Positions 1 to 10,477 of a stretch of 64,000 nucleotides of DNA are shown one piece after another. Position numbers and translations under genes: made by a program. The DNA lies in assembly GCF_004359985.1 (NCBI RefSeq), contig NZ_SMRO01000004.1, forward strand, positions 248,001-312,000, written 5' to 3'. Below the pieces are notes generated by a model. The model searched no databases, had not been told where the DNA came from, and saw only the letters and a list, made by a program, of their open reading frames with translations. Each line of letters starts with the position of its first letter. The first letter of the stretch is position 1. The stretch is from Paraburkholderia flava (GTDB lineage Bacteria; Pseudomonadota; Gammaproteobacteria; Burkholderiales; Burkholderiaceae).

Positions 1-469
1 GATCCTGCGGCAGCGTCATCGGTTCGGATGAGGATGGCGAAGGCACGATGCGCACATCGACCGTGCCGACATGCAGATAGTCGATCGCGAAACGCCACGG
101 CGAATGCGTCAGCGCCCATTTGCCGCTCGCGCTGTCGATCTTCACGTCGGTGCCGTCGCTACCGCGCCACTCGATGTTGCGCAGACGCACGCCGCTCGCG
201 AGCGACCCGCCGTCGAGCGTGCCGGACAACTGGCCGCCGAGCAGCTTCACCGCCGCGCGCCACGCATACGCGGTGCCGCGTTCGGTGACGAGCGCGCCAT
301 ACAGCAACCCGGCCCCGAGCGCCGCGAGCAGCATCAGCACGACTACCAGCCACGCGACCACCTTCACGACACGACGACCCGGCCCGCGAGGCGAAGGCGT
401 GCCGGAGCCTGCGGGCGGGTTGCCGTCCGGAGCGGGCTGAGGCGGTTGTGCGGTGGAGTCCGTGGTCAT
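1..469 (-). CDS. tamB: Translocation and assembly module TamB, N-terminal part (gene runs off the left edge)
   Basis: This is the first 156 codons of a gene whose 3' part lies outside the window. Reading from the ATG at 469, a Pro-rich cytoplasmic start of about 30 residues is followed by one hydrophobic segment (about residues 37-58, with VVAWLVVVLMLLAAL) and then the periplasmic start of a long beta-rich protein. This is the usual TamB layout: an inner-membrane anchor followed by a lipid-channel-like periplasmic body that reaches TamA. It starts 46 bases after the tamA stop on the same strand, the usual tamA-tamB order. The family call rests mainly on this context and the anchor, because the diagnostic C-terminal domain (DUF490) is not in view. 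Confidence 0.85.
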   Translation of the reverse strand, partial: MTTDSTAQPPQPAPDGNPPAGSGTPSPRGPGRRVVKVVAWLVVVLMLLAALGAGLLYGALVTERGTAYAWRAAVKLLGGQLSGTLDGGSLASGVRLRNIEWRGSDGTDVKIDSASGKWALTHSPWRFAIDYLHVGTVDVRIVPSPSSSEPMTLPQD

Positions 470-515
470 GCGCGATACAGGCCGATAAGTAAGAGGAGTA
501 AGGGGTGGTGATTCA

Positions 516-2333
516 TCAGAACGCGATGCCGAGCGTCAGGTACGGCCGGATGTCGCGATTGCGGATGCCGTACGCGAGATCGACGTTGACCGGCCCGACC
601 GGGCTGCGCCAACGCGCGCCGACACCGACGCCCGGATAGAAGACTTTTTCGCTCCATGTGTCGGTGGCGGTGCCGATGTCGAAGAACGCGGCCGCGCCCC
701 AATCGTGATTGAACCAGTGCTGATATTCGGCGCTGCCCGTCATCAGGTATTTGGTCGGCAGCACCGAGCCGTCGACGCTGTTACCGATGCTCTGAAAACT
801 GTAGCCGCGCACCGAGTTCGACCCGCCCGCGCGAAACAGCAGCGACGCCGGCACGCCGGTCGAACTGCCGCTCGTGAACACGCCGCCGACTTCCGCGCGA
901 AACACCATCAGGTCGCGCTTACCGATCGGCAGATACTGCTGGCCGCGCGCGTAGCCGCGCAGAAACGACTGGTCGGTCAGCACGCCCTTCACGCCGAAGC
1001 CCGCCTCCGCGTGGATCAGGTTGCCGGAGCGCGGGAACAAAGGATCGTCGGTATTGCGGCGCGTCCACGACCACGACGGCACGAGCGCGTGGCTCGTCGT
1101 CGGGCGGCCGCTGTTCTGTTCGAGCCGGTCCTGGTAGTAGAGGATCGAGTACGCGTAATCGATGTTCTGCGACGTGCGCGTCCGCTGCACGCCGACGCGC
1201 GCGCTGTAGATGTTCGTGTCCGACACGTCGGTGCTCGTGTACGACGCGAGCACGCTGTTGGTCCACGCGCGTTCGCCGGGCGGCATCGACAGCTGGACCT
1301 GTCCGTAACGCTGGATCTTGTCGACACGACCTTCGACCGAGAACGGATACGCGCGGCCGAACGTATCGAGATACGAGTACGAGCCCTGTACGTGCGGGCC
1401 CGTGTCCGTCGAATAACCGACGCCACCGCGCACGCTGTTGTACGGGTACTCGCTGACCTTCACGTGAATCGGGGTGTCGGCGGGCTTTGCCGTGTCGTTG
1501 TCGACGTCGATCGCGACGCTCGCGTAGTACGGCGTGTTCTGCAGTTGACGCTGCAGTTCGTTGATGCGCTGCACGTCGTAGATGTCGCCGGCCGACACCG
1601 GGTTCACGTTATCGACGATCCACTCGGGGTAGCGTCGCGTGCCCGACACGTCGAGCTTGCCCATCGTGAACGTCGGGCCGCTGTCGTACACGACCGTGAG
1701 CTGCGCCTGATGCGTGCGCGGGTCGACGCGCGCCTCCGACTGCGAGATCTTCGCGCCGAGATAACGGCGCGCCTGCAACGCCTTCAGCGACGCGTTCTTC
1801 GCGTCGTCCCAGCCGGACTGCGAGAACGGATCGCCGTCGTGCAGCGAAAACGCGAAGCGGGTCGCGTTTTCCTGGCCAGGGTCTTCGGTCAGCACAGGGC
1901 CGCGAAAGCTGAGCGTGATCGACGAGATTTTTGTCTGCGGACCGGGATCGACGCTGACCAGCACACGCTTTTTACCGTCGACGGTGCGCACGTCGGTTCG
2001 CACCACAGGCGAGAAATAGCCTTCGGTCGCGGCGAGATCGCGGACCTGCTGCGGCGTCGCGGTGACAAGGAAGTCGAACTGGTCGTCGCTGATGTCGTCG
2101 CGCTTCGCAAAACGCGCGACGTCGAGATGCGCTTCGAACAGCTTGCGCAGCGAGCGCGGCGATGTCTCGATATCGACCTTGTAGGAGGCCTTCGCCTTCG
2201 CCGCCCACGCGCCGTTCGCGGCGAGACACGCGACGAGCACGAGTGCACAGCCGGCCAGCCCCACGCGCAGCGCGCGGCGAACGCGGCCCGCAATGGTGCG
2301 AACGCGCGACGGTTCGATCAGACACCCCGCCAA
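516..2333 (-). CDS. tamA: Outer-membrane autotransporter assembly protein TamA (BamA/Omp85 family)
   Basis: A 605-residue outer-membrane protein. It has a basic start, a hydrophobic core (VGLAGCALVLVACLAANGAWA) and a likely signal-peptidase cut near residue 45. A periplasmic POTRA region follows (about 50-275), then a 16-strand-type barrel. The barrel carries the VRGY motif of the Omp85 L6 loop (in SNSVRGYSFQ) and ends in Phe, as outer-membrane barrels do for BAM recognition. In this family TamA works with TamB to insert outer-membrane proteins and to move phospholipid across the periplasm. tamB follows 46 bases downstream, so the two are probably co-transcribed. Confidence 0.93.
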   Translation of the reverse strand: MAGCLIEPSRVRTIAGRVRRALRVGLAGCALVLVACLAANGAWAAKAKASYKVDIETSPRSLRKLFEAHLDVARFAKRDDISDDQFDFLVTATPQQVRDLAATEGYFSPVVRTDVRTVDGKKRVLVSVDPGPQTKISSITLSFRGPVLTEDPGQENATRFAFSLHDGDPFSQSGWDDAKNASLKALQARRYLGAKISQSEARVDPRTHQAQLTVVYDSGPTFTMGKLDVSGTRRYPEWIVDNVNPVSAGDIYDVQRINELQRQLQNTPYYASVAIDVDNDTAKPADTPIHVKVSEYPYNSVRGGVGYSTDTGPHVQGSYSYLDTFGRAYPFSVEGRVDKIQRYGQVQLSMPPGERAWTNSVLASYTSTDVSDTNIYSARVGVQRTRTSQNIDYAYSILYYQDRLEQNSGRPTTSHALVPSWSWTRRNTDDPLFPRSGNLIHAEAGFGVKGVLTDQSFLRGYARGQQYLPIGKRDLMVFRAEVGGVFTSGSSTGVPASLLFRAGGSNSVRGYSFQSIGNSVDGSVLPTKYLMTGSAEYQHWFNHDWGAAAFFDIGTATDTWSEKVFYPGVGVGARWRSPVGPVNVDLAYGIRNRDIRPYLTLGIAF

Positions 2334-2695
2334 ACAGGACCTCCCGCCCAGATTGTGATGATTGGTTTGCTGTCGGCCCGCGTCGCGGACCGAAGCGTGC
2401 TATTTGACCACATCGGCAGGCCGTCACGGCCGACCGGACCGGCCGCGCGACGCCGTTTTTAACGCCACGTTGCCGCAGGTTGCCCGCCTTGGACGCGCCA
2501 CCCCGACCGATGTTCCGCATATCGCGCGTCTCATGTCTATCCCAATAAAGGAACCGACAAATTCGCCTTCGCGCCGCTCTCGTGTCTATCCCATCGCCCC
2601 ACGCGTTTCGCATGCTGTAAAATTACGTCCGACCGCGCGGACCCGCGGGCGGATCGCCGCCCTACCCCCGCCTCTTCTTTCACGGACGTCGAACC
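2334..2695. other. Divergent intergenic region tamA / DUF3460
   Basis: This 362-base region carries the promoters of two divergent transcripts. A TAAAAT hexamer at 2618-2623 is a possible -10 box for the plus-strand DUF3460-scpA transcript. The 11-mer TGTCTATCCCA occurs twice in direct orientation, at 2534-2544 and 2583-2593, exactly 49 bases apart. No convincing gene was seen inside. Confidence 0.45.
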
Positions 2696-2881
2696 ATGTA
2701 CCAATCGGACATCACCCAGTTCATCAACCAGCTGAAAGAGCAGAAGCCCGCGCTCGAAGCCGAACAGCGCCGCGGCCGTTCGCTGCTGTGGGACAAGCAG
2801 CCGGTCGATCTCGACGAACGCGCACGCCAGCAGGCATCCCACGTCGAGCAGACGCCTTACGTCTACTACCAGAACTTCTGA
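2696..2881 (+). CDS. DUF3460 family small protein
   Basis: A 61-residue acidic and basic protein with no signal peptide or membrane segment. It starts MYQSDITQFINQLK and ends in an aromatic-rich tail (YVYYQNF). It matches the short DUF3460 family that betaproteobacteria keep just upstream of scpA. Its function is unknown. It starts 15 or so bases after a TTTCACGGACG leader, and its stop is only 2 bases before the scpA GTG, so translational coupling with scpA is likely. Confidence 0.8.
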   Translation: MYQSDITQFINQLKEQKPALEAEQRRGRSLLWDKQPVDLDERARQQASHVEQTPYVYYQNF

Positions 2882-2883
2882 AC

Positions 2884-4780
<1,897 letters not shown>

Positions 4781-4808
4781 TTTAACGCGTCACGGAGAGC
4801 CACGCCTC

Positions 4809-5195
4809 ATGCAACGCCACATGCTCAAATCGAAGATCCACCGCGCGACGGTCACGCACAGCGAACTGCATTACGAGGGTTCGTGCGCGATCGACGAGGA
4901 CTTGCTGGAAGCGTCGAACATCGTCGAGAACGAGCGGATCGACATCTGGAACATCAACAACGGCGAGCGCTTTTCGACCTACGCGATCAAGGGCGAGCGC
5001 GGCAGCGGGATGATTTCGCTGAATGGATCAGCGGCACGGCGCGCACAGCTCGGCGACCTCGTGATCATCGCGGCATTCGCGACGGTCGACGAGGCTGAGC
5101 TGAAGGCGGGATGGAAACCGGATCTGGTGTTTGTCGATGAGCGGAACCGGATCAAAGGTAGCCGCGATCATGTGCCGACTCAGGCCTGGAGTTGA
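4809..5195 (+). CDS. panD: Aspartate 1-decarboxylase proenzyme
   Basis: A 128-residue PanD, which makes beta-alanine from aspartate. The self-cleavage site is visible as YEGSCAID, with Gly24-Ser25 when counted from the first ATG. This numbering matches the canonical enzyme, so the 4809 start is preferred over the internal Met at codon 5. Ser25 becomes the catalytic pyruvoyl group. The gene lies directly downstream of panC and its product feeds it. The C-terminal residues [20 protein letters not shown] look ordinary for the family. Confidence 0.96.
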   Translation: MQRHMLKSKIHRATVTHSELHYEGSCAIDEDLLEASNIVENERIDIWNINNGERFSTYAIKGERGSGMISLNGSAARRAQLGDLVIIAAFATVDEAELKAGWKPDLVFVDERNRIKGSRDHVPTQAWS

Positions 5196-5441
5196 TCAGG
5201 CGGCCTGTGCTGGGGCGGTCAATGCTTGGGAGCACCTTGTGCTGACGTAGCCCATGCAGGGACGGCTTGGGCCGAAGCAGTTATTGCCGGGATAGCCCGA
5301 CGCTGCTGCAGCTTAAGCAGAGGCGACCCGCGTTGCGATACCTCCTGCTGCGGCAGGCGATGCCGGCACAACCCGCCGGCCGCGCCGTTACTTCGCACGG
5401 CGGTCTCGCAGTCGAGCCGCCATGCATCCCTCAAGCGCGCA
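5196..5441. other. Intergenic region between convergent panD and the ParA-like gene
   Basis: This is 246 bases with no supported gene. Short reading frames on both strands lack a ribosome-binding site and any recognisable protein. No clear hairpin with a T run was found. Confidence 0.4.
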
Positions 5442-6071
5442 TCACCCCTTCTTGCTGGTCCATTCGACGATCGGCTGCCACTGCTCCAGATCCTTCTCCA
5501 CGCGGCTCTTCGCGACGTCCCACAGCGTAAGACCGTGCGCGGCAAGCTGCACGTAGTTCTGCGTATCGCGCAGGAAGCCGAGCACCGGCAGCTTCAACCC
5601 TTCGACAAAGCGATGCAGCTGATCCGCCGACCGCGTGCGCGCATCGACCCGCATCCCCACCACGCCGATCTCGATCGCGCCCTTGCGGACCGCCTTTTCC
5701 TTCGCGAGACGTTCGAGAAATTCCTGCGTCGCGAGGATATCGAACATCGACGGCTGCAGCGGGACGATCACCTTGTCCGCGAGATCGAGTGCAACGCCGA
5801 GGCGATTGCCGTGCAATCCGGCCGGCGTATCGATCACCGCGTGCTCGAGTCCACGCGGCGGTTTCACCGGCGTTTCGCCATCGACTTCCCAGACTTCGAT
5901 CGGCGGCAGCGTGGCGGGACGCAGGTCGAGCCACGCGTGTGCGGACTGCTGCTTGTCCAGGTCGGCGAGCGCGACCCACTCGCCCGCGGCGGCGAAATAG
6001 CCCGCCAGATTGGTCGACAGCGTGCTCTTGCCCACGCCGCCCTTCGGATTCGCCACCACGATGACCGTCAT
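5442..6071 (-). CDS. Orphan ParA-family ATPase
   Basis: A 209-residue P-loop ATPase of the ParA/MinD class. The deviant Walker A motif KGGVGKST is at residues about 10-17, with the signature Lys before the glycines. Switch motifs follow (LADLDKQQSA and VIDTPAG). The start MTVIVVANPKGG is fixed by the motif position. No parB-like gene or centromere repeat is adjacent, so it may position a protein cargo rather than DNA; that is inference. Its C-terminus (EWTSKKG) is short and there is no extra domain. Confidence 0.85.
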   Translation of the reverse strand: MTVIVVANPKGGVGKSTLSTNLAGYFAAAGEWVALADLDKQQSAHAWLDLRPATLPPIEVWEVDGETPVKPPRGLEHAVIDTPAGLHGNRLGVALDLADKVIVPLQPSMFDILATQEFLERLAKEKAVRKGAIEIGVVGMRVDARTRSADQLHRFVEGLKLPVLGFLRDTQNYVQLAAHGLTLWDVAKSRVEKDLEQWQPIVEWTSKKG

Positions 6072-6245
6072 GAATTCCCCCGGGAAGATGGCTGGCGCGA
6101 CCAGCCGGTTTGCCGTTTCGCCGCAATCGACTGGCCGTTTTAGCCTCGGCGAGTCGATCCAGCCGTTGATAATATCGGCAAAACCGGCGGCGTCGAAGCT
6201 TCGATGCCCTGCAGACGCCCATTTCTTTCCCCAAGGACCTCGCTC

Positions 6246-6665
6246 ATGAGCAAGCTGCGCCCCGATGCAACGATCGAACGACTGGCCGAACGGCAGCGCG
6301 GCACGCTGCCCGATCTGATCGGTTTTCGGGCGCTTTCGCTCGAAGAAGGGTCGTTGACCGCCGAGCTGACCGTGCGCAGCGACCTGCTGGCGCCGAACGG
6401 CTTCCTGCATGCGGCGACCGTCGTTGCGCTTGCCGATACGGCCTGCGGCTACGCGTGCCTCGCCCATCTGCCCGACAACGCGCGCGGCTTCACGACCGTC
6501 GAACTGAAGAGCAATTTCCTCGGCACCGCCCGTGAAGGCACGATCCGCGCGGTCGCGACGGGTATCCATCTGGGCCGCAGCACGCAGGTGTGGGACGCGA
6601 TCGTCAGCGATCCGAACGGCAAGACGATGGCGCTGTTCCGCTGCACGCAGATCGTGTTGTATTGA
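6246..6665 (+). CDS. PaaI-family hotdog-fold thioesterase
   Basis: A 139-residue single hotdog domain. The helix and loop NGFLHAATVVALADTACG matches the family H-G-G...ALAD motif, and the C-terminal strand is GKTMALFRCTQIVLY. Such enzymes hydrolyse small or aromatic acyl-CoA thioesters; the substrate cannot be told from sequence. The ATG follows CCAAGGACCTCGCTC, a weak Shine-Dalgarno. The gene is divergent from the ParA gene (174-base gap) and ends at a strong bidirectional terminator. Confidence 0.87.
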   Translation: MSKLRPDATIERLAERQRGTLPDLIGFRALSLEEGSLTAELTVRSDLLAPNGFLHAATVVALADTACGYACLAHLPDNARGFTTVELKSNFLGTAREGTIRAVATGIHLGRSTQVWDAIVSDPNGKTMALFRCTQIVLY

Positions 6666-6686
6666 CGCGTCGTCGAGACAAAAAAA

Positions 6687-6722
6687 GGGCCGCCGGCACT
6701 GCTTTCGCAGCACCGGCGGCCC
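6687..6722. terminator. Bidirectional terminator between the thioesterase and DoxX genes
   Basis: Perfect 10-bp arms (GGGCCGCCGG / CCGGCGGCCC) flank a 16-base loop that itself can pair. A run of A lies just left of the stem, which is a T run for minus-strand transcripts, and TTCT lies to the right. It sits between convergent genes. Confidence 0.8.
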
Positions 6723-6754
6723 TTCTGCATTGAAACCGGGCTAAACCGGAACGG

Positions 6755-7171
6755 TCAGGCAGCCACCGTCCGCGCAGTCTTCGCGCCGCTGATCGCGAAC
6801 AACCCGCCGCCGAGCAGCGCCTGCACAACCAGGGTCACCGCCCAGAACGCCGGATATTCCCAGCCGCCATGCGGCGACGCGAAGCCCCAGCCGTTTTGCA
6901 GATGCTGCGACATCGCGCCGAGCATGAACGGCAGCAGCACGATCGCGACCCAGCGGACCTGGATGCCCGCGAGCAGCGCGATCCCGCCGCCCAGCTCGAC
7001 GAATGCGGTCACGTAGCCGAGCCAGCCCGGCAGACCCAGCGATACGAAAAACTGCGCGGTGCCCGGCAGCGTGAAGACGAAAATCTTCTGCAGGCTGTGC
7101 GCGAGATACAGCACGCCCAGAGCGACGCGCAGCAGCAGCGCGGCAGCGTCGGCGTTACGGTTCGAGTTCAT
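6755..7171 (-). CDS. DoxX family membrane protein
   Basis: A 138-residue protein with four predicted membrane helices (about residues 8-28, 45-65, 72-92 and 105-127). The first helix carries LLRVALGVLYLAHSLQKIF and the second is Gly-rich (FVELGGGIALLAGI), both typical of DoxX/DoxD. Its function in proteobacteria is not settled; relatives have been linked to quinone or thiol redox processes. It is monocistronic, with its start facing a 136-base gap before the convergent end of cobQ. Confidence 0.85.
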   Translation of the reverse strand: MNSNRNADAAALLLRVALGVLYLAHSLQKIFVFTLPGTAQFFVSLGLPGWLGYVTAFVELGGGIALLAGIQVRWVAIVLLPFMLGAMSQHLQNGWGFASPHGGWEYPAFWAVTLVVQALLGGGLFAISGAKTARTVAA

Positions 7172-7307
7172 GACGACCCCTTTTGATCGGTTGAAGGGAC
7201 GGCAGTGCGCCGTCGATGGGTCGGACTATATTCGAACCAATAACGCCGAAAAATGCGCGATCGCGCTTAGATTATTTCCCCATAGGAGGCAATCGACGCC
7301 TGGCTGG

Positions 7308-8879
7308 TCAGGCGTCCACGCCCATCGCCGCGAATATCTTCCGCAGGTCGAGATGCTCCGCGAGCGTCGCCGCCAGCCGGTCGAGCGACGCTTCGCGCTG
7401 CGCCGCGTAATCGACCGCCGCCCCAGCAGCAGCGGCGTCGAGCCCAGCCCATTCGAGCAGCGCCGCGCACGCGGACGGTGTATCGAAGAGTCCGTGCACG
7501 TAGGTCGCGAGGATCTGGCCGTCGGCGGATAGCGCGCCGTCGGGGCGCGGACCGTTCGGCGTGTCGAGCTGCAATGCGGGGGACGCGAGCGCCGGGCCGT
7601 CGGTCTCGCCCATATGGATCTCGTAGCCGCGCATCGTCGCGGCGCCCGGCAGCGCGAGCGTGCCCGTCACGTTTTCGAGCGTCTTGTCGCGTGTGAGCGT
7701 CGTCGCGAAGTCGAGCCAGCCAAGTCCCGCGACAGTGCCCGGCGTGCCTTCGACGCCATGCGGATCAGCCACGGTCCGCCCCAGCATCTGCATCCCGCCG
7801 CAGATGCCGATCACCTTACCGCCGTATCGCAGATGCCGCCGCAGCACCGCATCCCAACCGTGCTCGCGCAGGAACGCGAGGTCGCCCTGCACGTTCTTCG
7901 AACCGGGCAGCACGATCAGATCGGCGGGCGGCGGCGTGGTGCCGCTACGCACGTAATGGAAATCGACTTGGGGATGCGCACGCAGCGCATCGAAATCGGT
8001 GTGATTGCTGATGTGCGGCAGCACCGGTACCACGACACGCAGCACGCGCGATGAATCGCCCGCATTGCCTGCATGCAGTTCGCGCGGCAGCATGTCCTCG
8101 GCATCGAGCGTGAGGCCATGCAGGTAGGGCAGCACGCCGAACACGGGCTTGCCGGTCTGCGCCTCCAGCCAGTCGAGCCCCGGCTTCAGCAACCCGATAT
8201 CGCCGCGAAAGCGGTTGATCACGAAGCCCTTCACACGCGCCTGCTCGCTCGCCGACAGACACGCGAGCGTGCCCGTCAGATGCGCGAACACGCCGCCCCG
8301 GTCGATGTCGGCGACGAGCACGACCGGGCAATCGACCGCTTCCGCAAAGCCCATATTCGCGATGTCGCGATCGCGCAGATTGATCTCGGCCGGACTGCCC
8401 GCGCCTTCGACGAAGATCGTGTCGAAGCGCGCCTGCAGACGTCGGTACGACTCGAGCACCGCATTGAACGCGACGGGCTTGTAGTCGTGATACGCGCGCG
8501 CATCGAGATTCATCCGCGCCTTGCCGTGGATGATGACCTGCGCGCCGCGATCGCTGGTCGGCTTGAGCAGCACCGGGTTCAGATCGGTGTGCGCGTCGAT
8601 GCCTGCCGCGATCGCCTGCAACGCCTGCGCGCGGCCGATCTCGCCGCCGTCGACGGTCACTGCGCTGTTCAACGCCATGTTCTGCGGCTTGAACGGCGCA
8701 ACGCTCGCGCCCGCGAGACGCGCGAGCCGGCAGAGCCCTGCGACCAGCGTACTCTTGCCCGCATCGGACGTCGTGCCCTGGATCATCAGCGTGCCGTGGG
8801 GCACGGGCAGGTCGGTGGGGAGCGAAGTGGGCGTTGAGGTCACGGGCAGCGAGTCTGTGAGCGAGGAAAGAGCGGGCAT
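7308..8879 (-). CDS. cobQ: Cobyric acid synthase (CobQ/CbiP)
   Basis: A 523-residue glutamine-dependent amidase that makes adenosylcobyric acid by amidating four side chains. The N-terminal dethiobiotin-synthetase-like ATPase domain has [10 protein letters not shown] and [13 protein letters not shown]. The C-terminal class-I-like glutaminase domain has the nucleophile Cys in [10 protein letters not shown] and the His in YVHGLFDT. The start [10 protein letters not shown] (8879) was chosen over an upstream in-frame ATG at 8948 because the extra 23 residues are low in conserved character; either is possible. It is divergent from cobU, with about 100 bases between starts and no second riboswitch there. 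Confidence 0.93.
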   Translation of the reverse strand: MPALSSLTDSLPVTSTPTSLPTDLPVPHGTLMIQGTTSDAGKSTLVAGLCRLARLAGASVAPFKPQNMALNSAVTVDGGEIGRAQALQAIAAGIDAHTDLNPVLLKPTSDRGAQVIIHGKARMNLDARAYHDYKPVAFNAVLESYRRLQARFDTIFVEGAGSPAEINLRDRDIANMGFAEAVDCPVVLVADIDRGGVFAHLTGTLACLSASEQARVKGFVINRFRGDIGLLKPGLDWLEAQTGKPVFGVLPYLHGLTLDAEDMLPRELHAGNAGDSSRVLRVVVPVLPHISNHTDFDALRAHPQVDFHYVRSGTTPPPADLIVLPGSKNVQGDLAFLREHGWDAVLRRHLRYGGKVIGICGGMQMLGRTVADPHGVEGTPGTVAGLGWLDFATTLTRDKTLENVTGTLALPGAATMRGYEIHMGETDGPALASPALQLDTPNGPRPDGALSADGQILATYVHGLFDTPSACAALLEWAGLDAAAAGAAVDYAAQREASLDRLAATLAEHLDLRKIFAAMGVDA

Positions 8880-8978
8880 TATCCCATCGCGCTCCGTGCC
8901 GTGAATGTCCGCGCGAGCGTGCACGTCCACTCGCACGAGAACCCGCATGCGTCACACCCGGGCGGCTACAATCACGCG

Positions 8979-9539
8979 ATGATTTCACGCGACCTCACCT
9001 TCGTGCTCGGCGGCGCCCGCTCGGGCAAGAGCGCACACGCCGAACAGCTCGCGAGCGACAGCGCACGCCCCGTCACCTACATCGCGACCGCCCGCCTCGC
9101 CGCCGACGACGACGAGTTCGCCGCTCGTATCGCCCATCATCGCGAGCGTCGTCCCGCGCATTGGCGCATCGTCGAAGCCCCGCTCGATCTCGCCGAAGCG
9201 ATTGCCGAGGCCGACGCGCCGGACGGCTGCGTGCTCGTCGATTGCCTGACGCTGTGGCTCGCGAATCTGCTGTGCCCGCCCGACGGCGACCCCGCGCTCG
9301 CCGACAGCGCCGCGCGTTTCGCTGCGCTCGACGCTACGCTCGCGAACGTTGCGGGCAAGGTGATCGTCGTCAGCAACGAAATCGGTCTGGGCGTCGTGCC
9401 GCTCGGTGCGGCGACACGCGCGTACGTCGATGAACTCGGTCGGTTGAACCAGCGCGTCGCCGCGTTGAGCCGCGACGTGACGATGATGATCGCCGGTCTG
9501 CCGCTCGCGTTGAAGCGCGCGGACCGTACTGACGCATGA
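8979..9539 (+). CDS. cobU: Adenosylcobinamide kinase / adenosylcobinamide-phosphate guanylyltransferase
   Basis: A 186-residue bifunctional CobU/CobP that phosphorylates adenosylcobinamide and then adds GMP. It has the P-loop GGARSGKSAHAE at the very start, VDCLTLWLANLL in the middle and the family motif VSNEIGLGVVP near residue 130. The ATG at 8979 puts the P-loop about ten residues in, as in CobU. Its stop overlaps the next ATG by 4 bases, so it heads a tightly coupled plus-strand operon cobU-cbiB-cobD-btuF. Confidence 0.94.
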   Translation: MISRDLTFVLGGARSGKSAHAEQLASDSARPVTYIATARLAADDDEFAARIAHHRERRPAHWRIVEAPLDLAEAIAEADAPDGCVLVDCLTLWLANLLCPPDGDPALADSAARFAALDATLANVAGKVIVVSNEIGLGVVPLGAATRAYVDELGRLNQRVAALSRDVTMMIAGLPLALKRADRTDA

Positions 9540-10477
9540 TGATGCTTTCGCTACCGCTCGCCGCCGGGCTCGCCACGCTGTCGGTTGCCGTCGATCGCTG
9601 GACCGGCGAGCCGCGCACGCGTCACCCGCTCGTCGGTTTCGGCACGCTCGCGATGCGGCTCGAAACGCGTCTGAATACCGGCCGACGCGGCCGGCTCGTC
9701 GGCATCGCCGCGTGGCTGCTCGCGGTCGCGCCGCCGGTCCTCGTTGCCGCGTGGCTCGTGTCGGTGTTGCCGCTGCCGCTCGCGTGCGCGGTGCACGTCG
9801 CGCTGCTGTGGTTCGCGCTCGGCGCACGCAGCCTGCACGATCACATCGCGCCGATCGGTGCGGCGCTCGCGCGGCACGATCTCGTCGAAGCGCGCGCGTT
9901 GACGTCGCGGATCGTCTCGCGCGAAACCGCCGACGCCGACGAAGCGGCGCTCGCGCGAGCGGCCGTCGAGTCGGCGCTCGAGAACGGCAACGATGCGATC
10001 TTCGGTGCGCTGTTCTGGTTCGCGATCGCGGGTGGCCCTGGCGCACTCGCGTTCCGGCTCGCGAACACGCTCGATGCGATGTGGGGCTACCGCACGCCGC
10101 GTTATCTGCGCTTCGGCTGGGCGGCCGCGCGCATCGACGATGTACTTAACTGGATCCCCGCGCGCCTCACGGCCGCGAGCTACGCGCTGCTCGGCGACAC
10201 GCGCACCGCGTGGCAATGCTGGCGCGATCAGGCGCATCGCTGGGACAGCCCGAACGCGGGTCCGGTGATGGCCGCGGGCGCGGGCAGTCTGAACGTGCGG
10301 ATCGGTGGTGCGGCGGTTTATCACGGCGCCATCGAACAACGTCCGACACTCGGCGCGGGCGAGCCCGCCGCCGCACGGCACGTGCCGGCCGCGTTGCAGC
10401 TGGTCGAGCGCGCGGTGACGTTGTGGCTCACCGTGCTGATCGCGCTCGCGCTGTTGAGCGTGCCGTTTCATGGGTGA
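9536..10477 (+). CDS. cbiB: Adenosylcobinamide-phosphate synthase (CbiB, also named CobD)
   Basis: A 313-residue integral membrane protein that attaches aminopropanol phosphate to adenosylcobyric acid. Hydrophobic segments lie near residues 5-20, 55-90 and 290-310. The conserved cytoplasmic motifs include SRIVSRETADADEAALARAAVESALENGND (broken by several family residues) and the later DDVLNWIPARL. It overlaps cobU by 4 bases and the following aminotransferase by 8, so all three are translationally coupled. Confidence 0.94.
   Translation: MMMLSLPLAAGLATLSVAVDRWTGEPRTRHPLVGFGTLAMRLETRLNTGRRGRLVGIAAWLLAVAPPVLVAAWLVSVLPLPLACAVHVALLWFALGARSLHDHIAPIGAALARHDLVEARALTSRIVSRETADADEAALARAAVESALENGNDAIFGALFWFAIAGGPGALAFRLANTLDAMWGYRTPRYLRFGWAAARIDDVLNWIPARLTAASYALLGDTRTAWQCWRDQAHRWDSPNAGPVMAAGAGSLNVRIGGAAVYHGAIEQRPTLGAGEPAAARHVPAALQLVERAVTLWLTVLIALALLSVPFHG

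Noticed and set aside
705..2462. Open frame of 585 codons on the plus strand opposite tamA
   Set aside because: Shadow of tamA: Arg/Ala-rich, no recognisable motif or start signal.
7295..7316. GACGCCTG/CAGGCGTC hairpin as cobQ terminator
   Set aside because: The stem overlaps the cobQ stop and has no T run on the minus strand; too weak to call.
8880..8978. Second cobalamin riboswitch between cobQ and cobU
   Set aside because: No B12 box (GCNACGG-type) or flanking motifs were found on either strand in this short gap.
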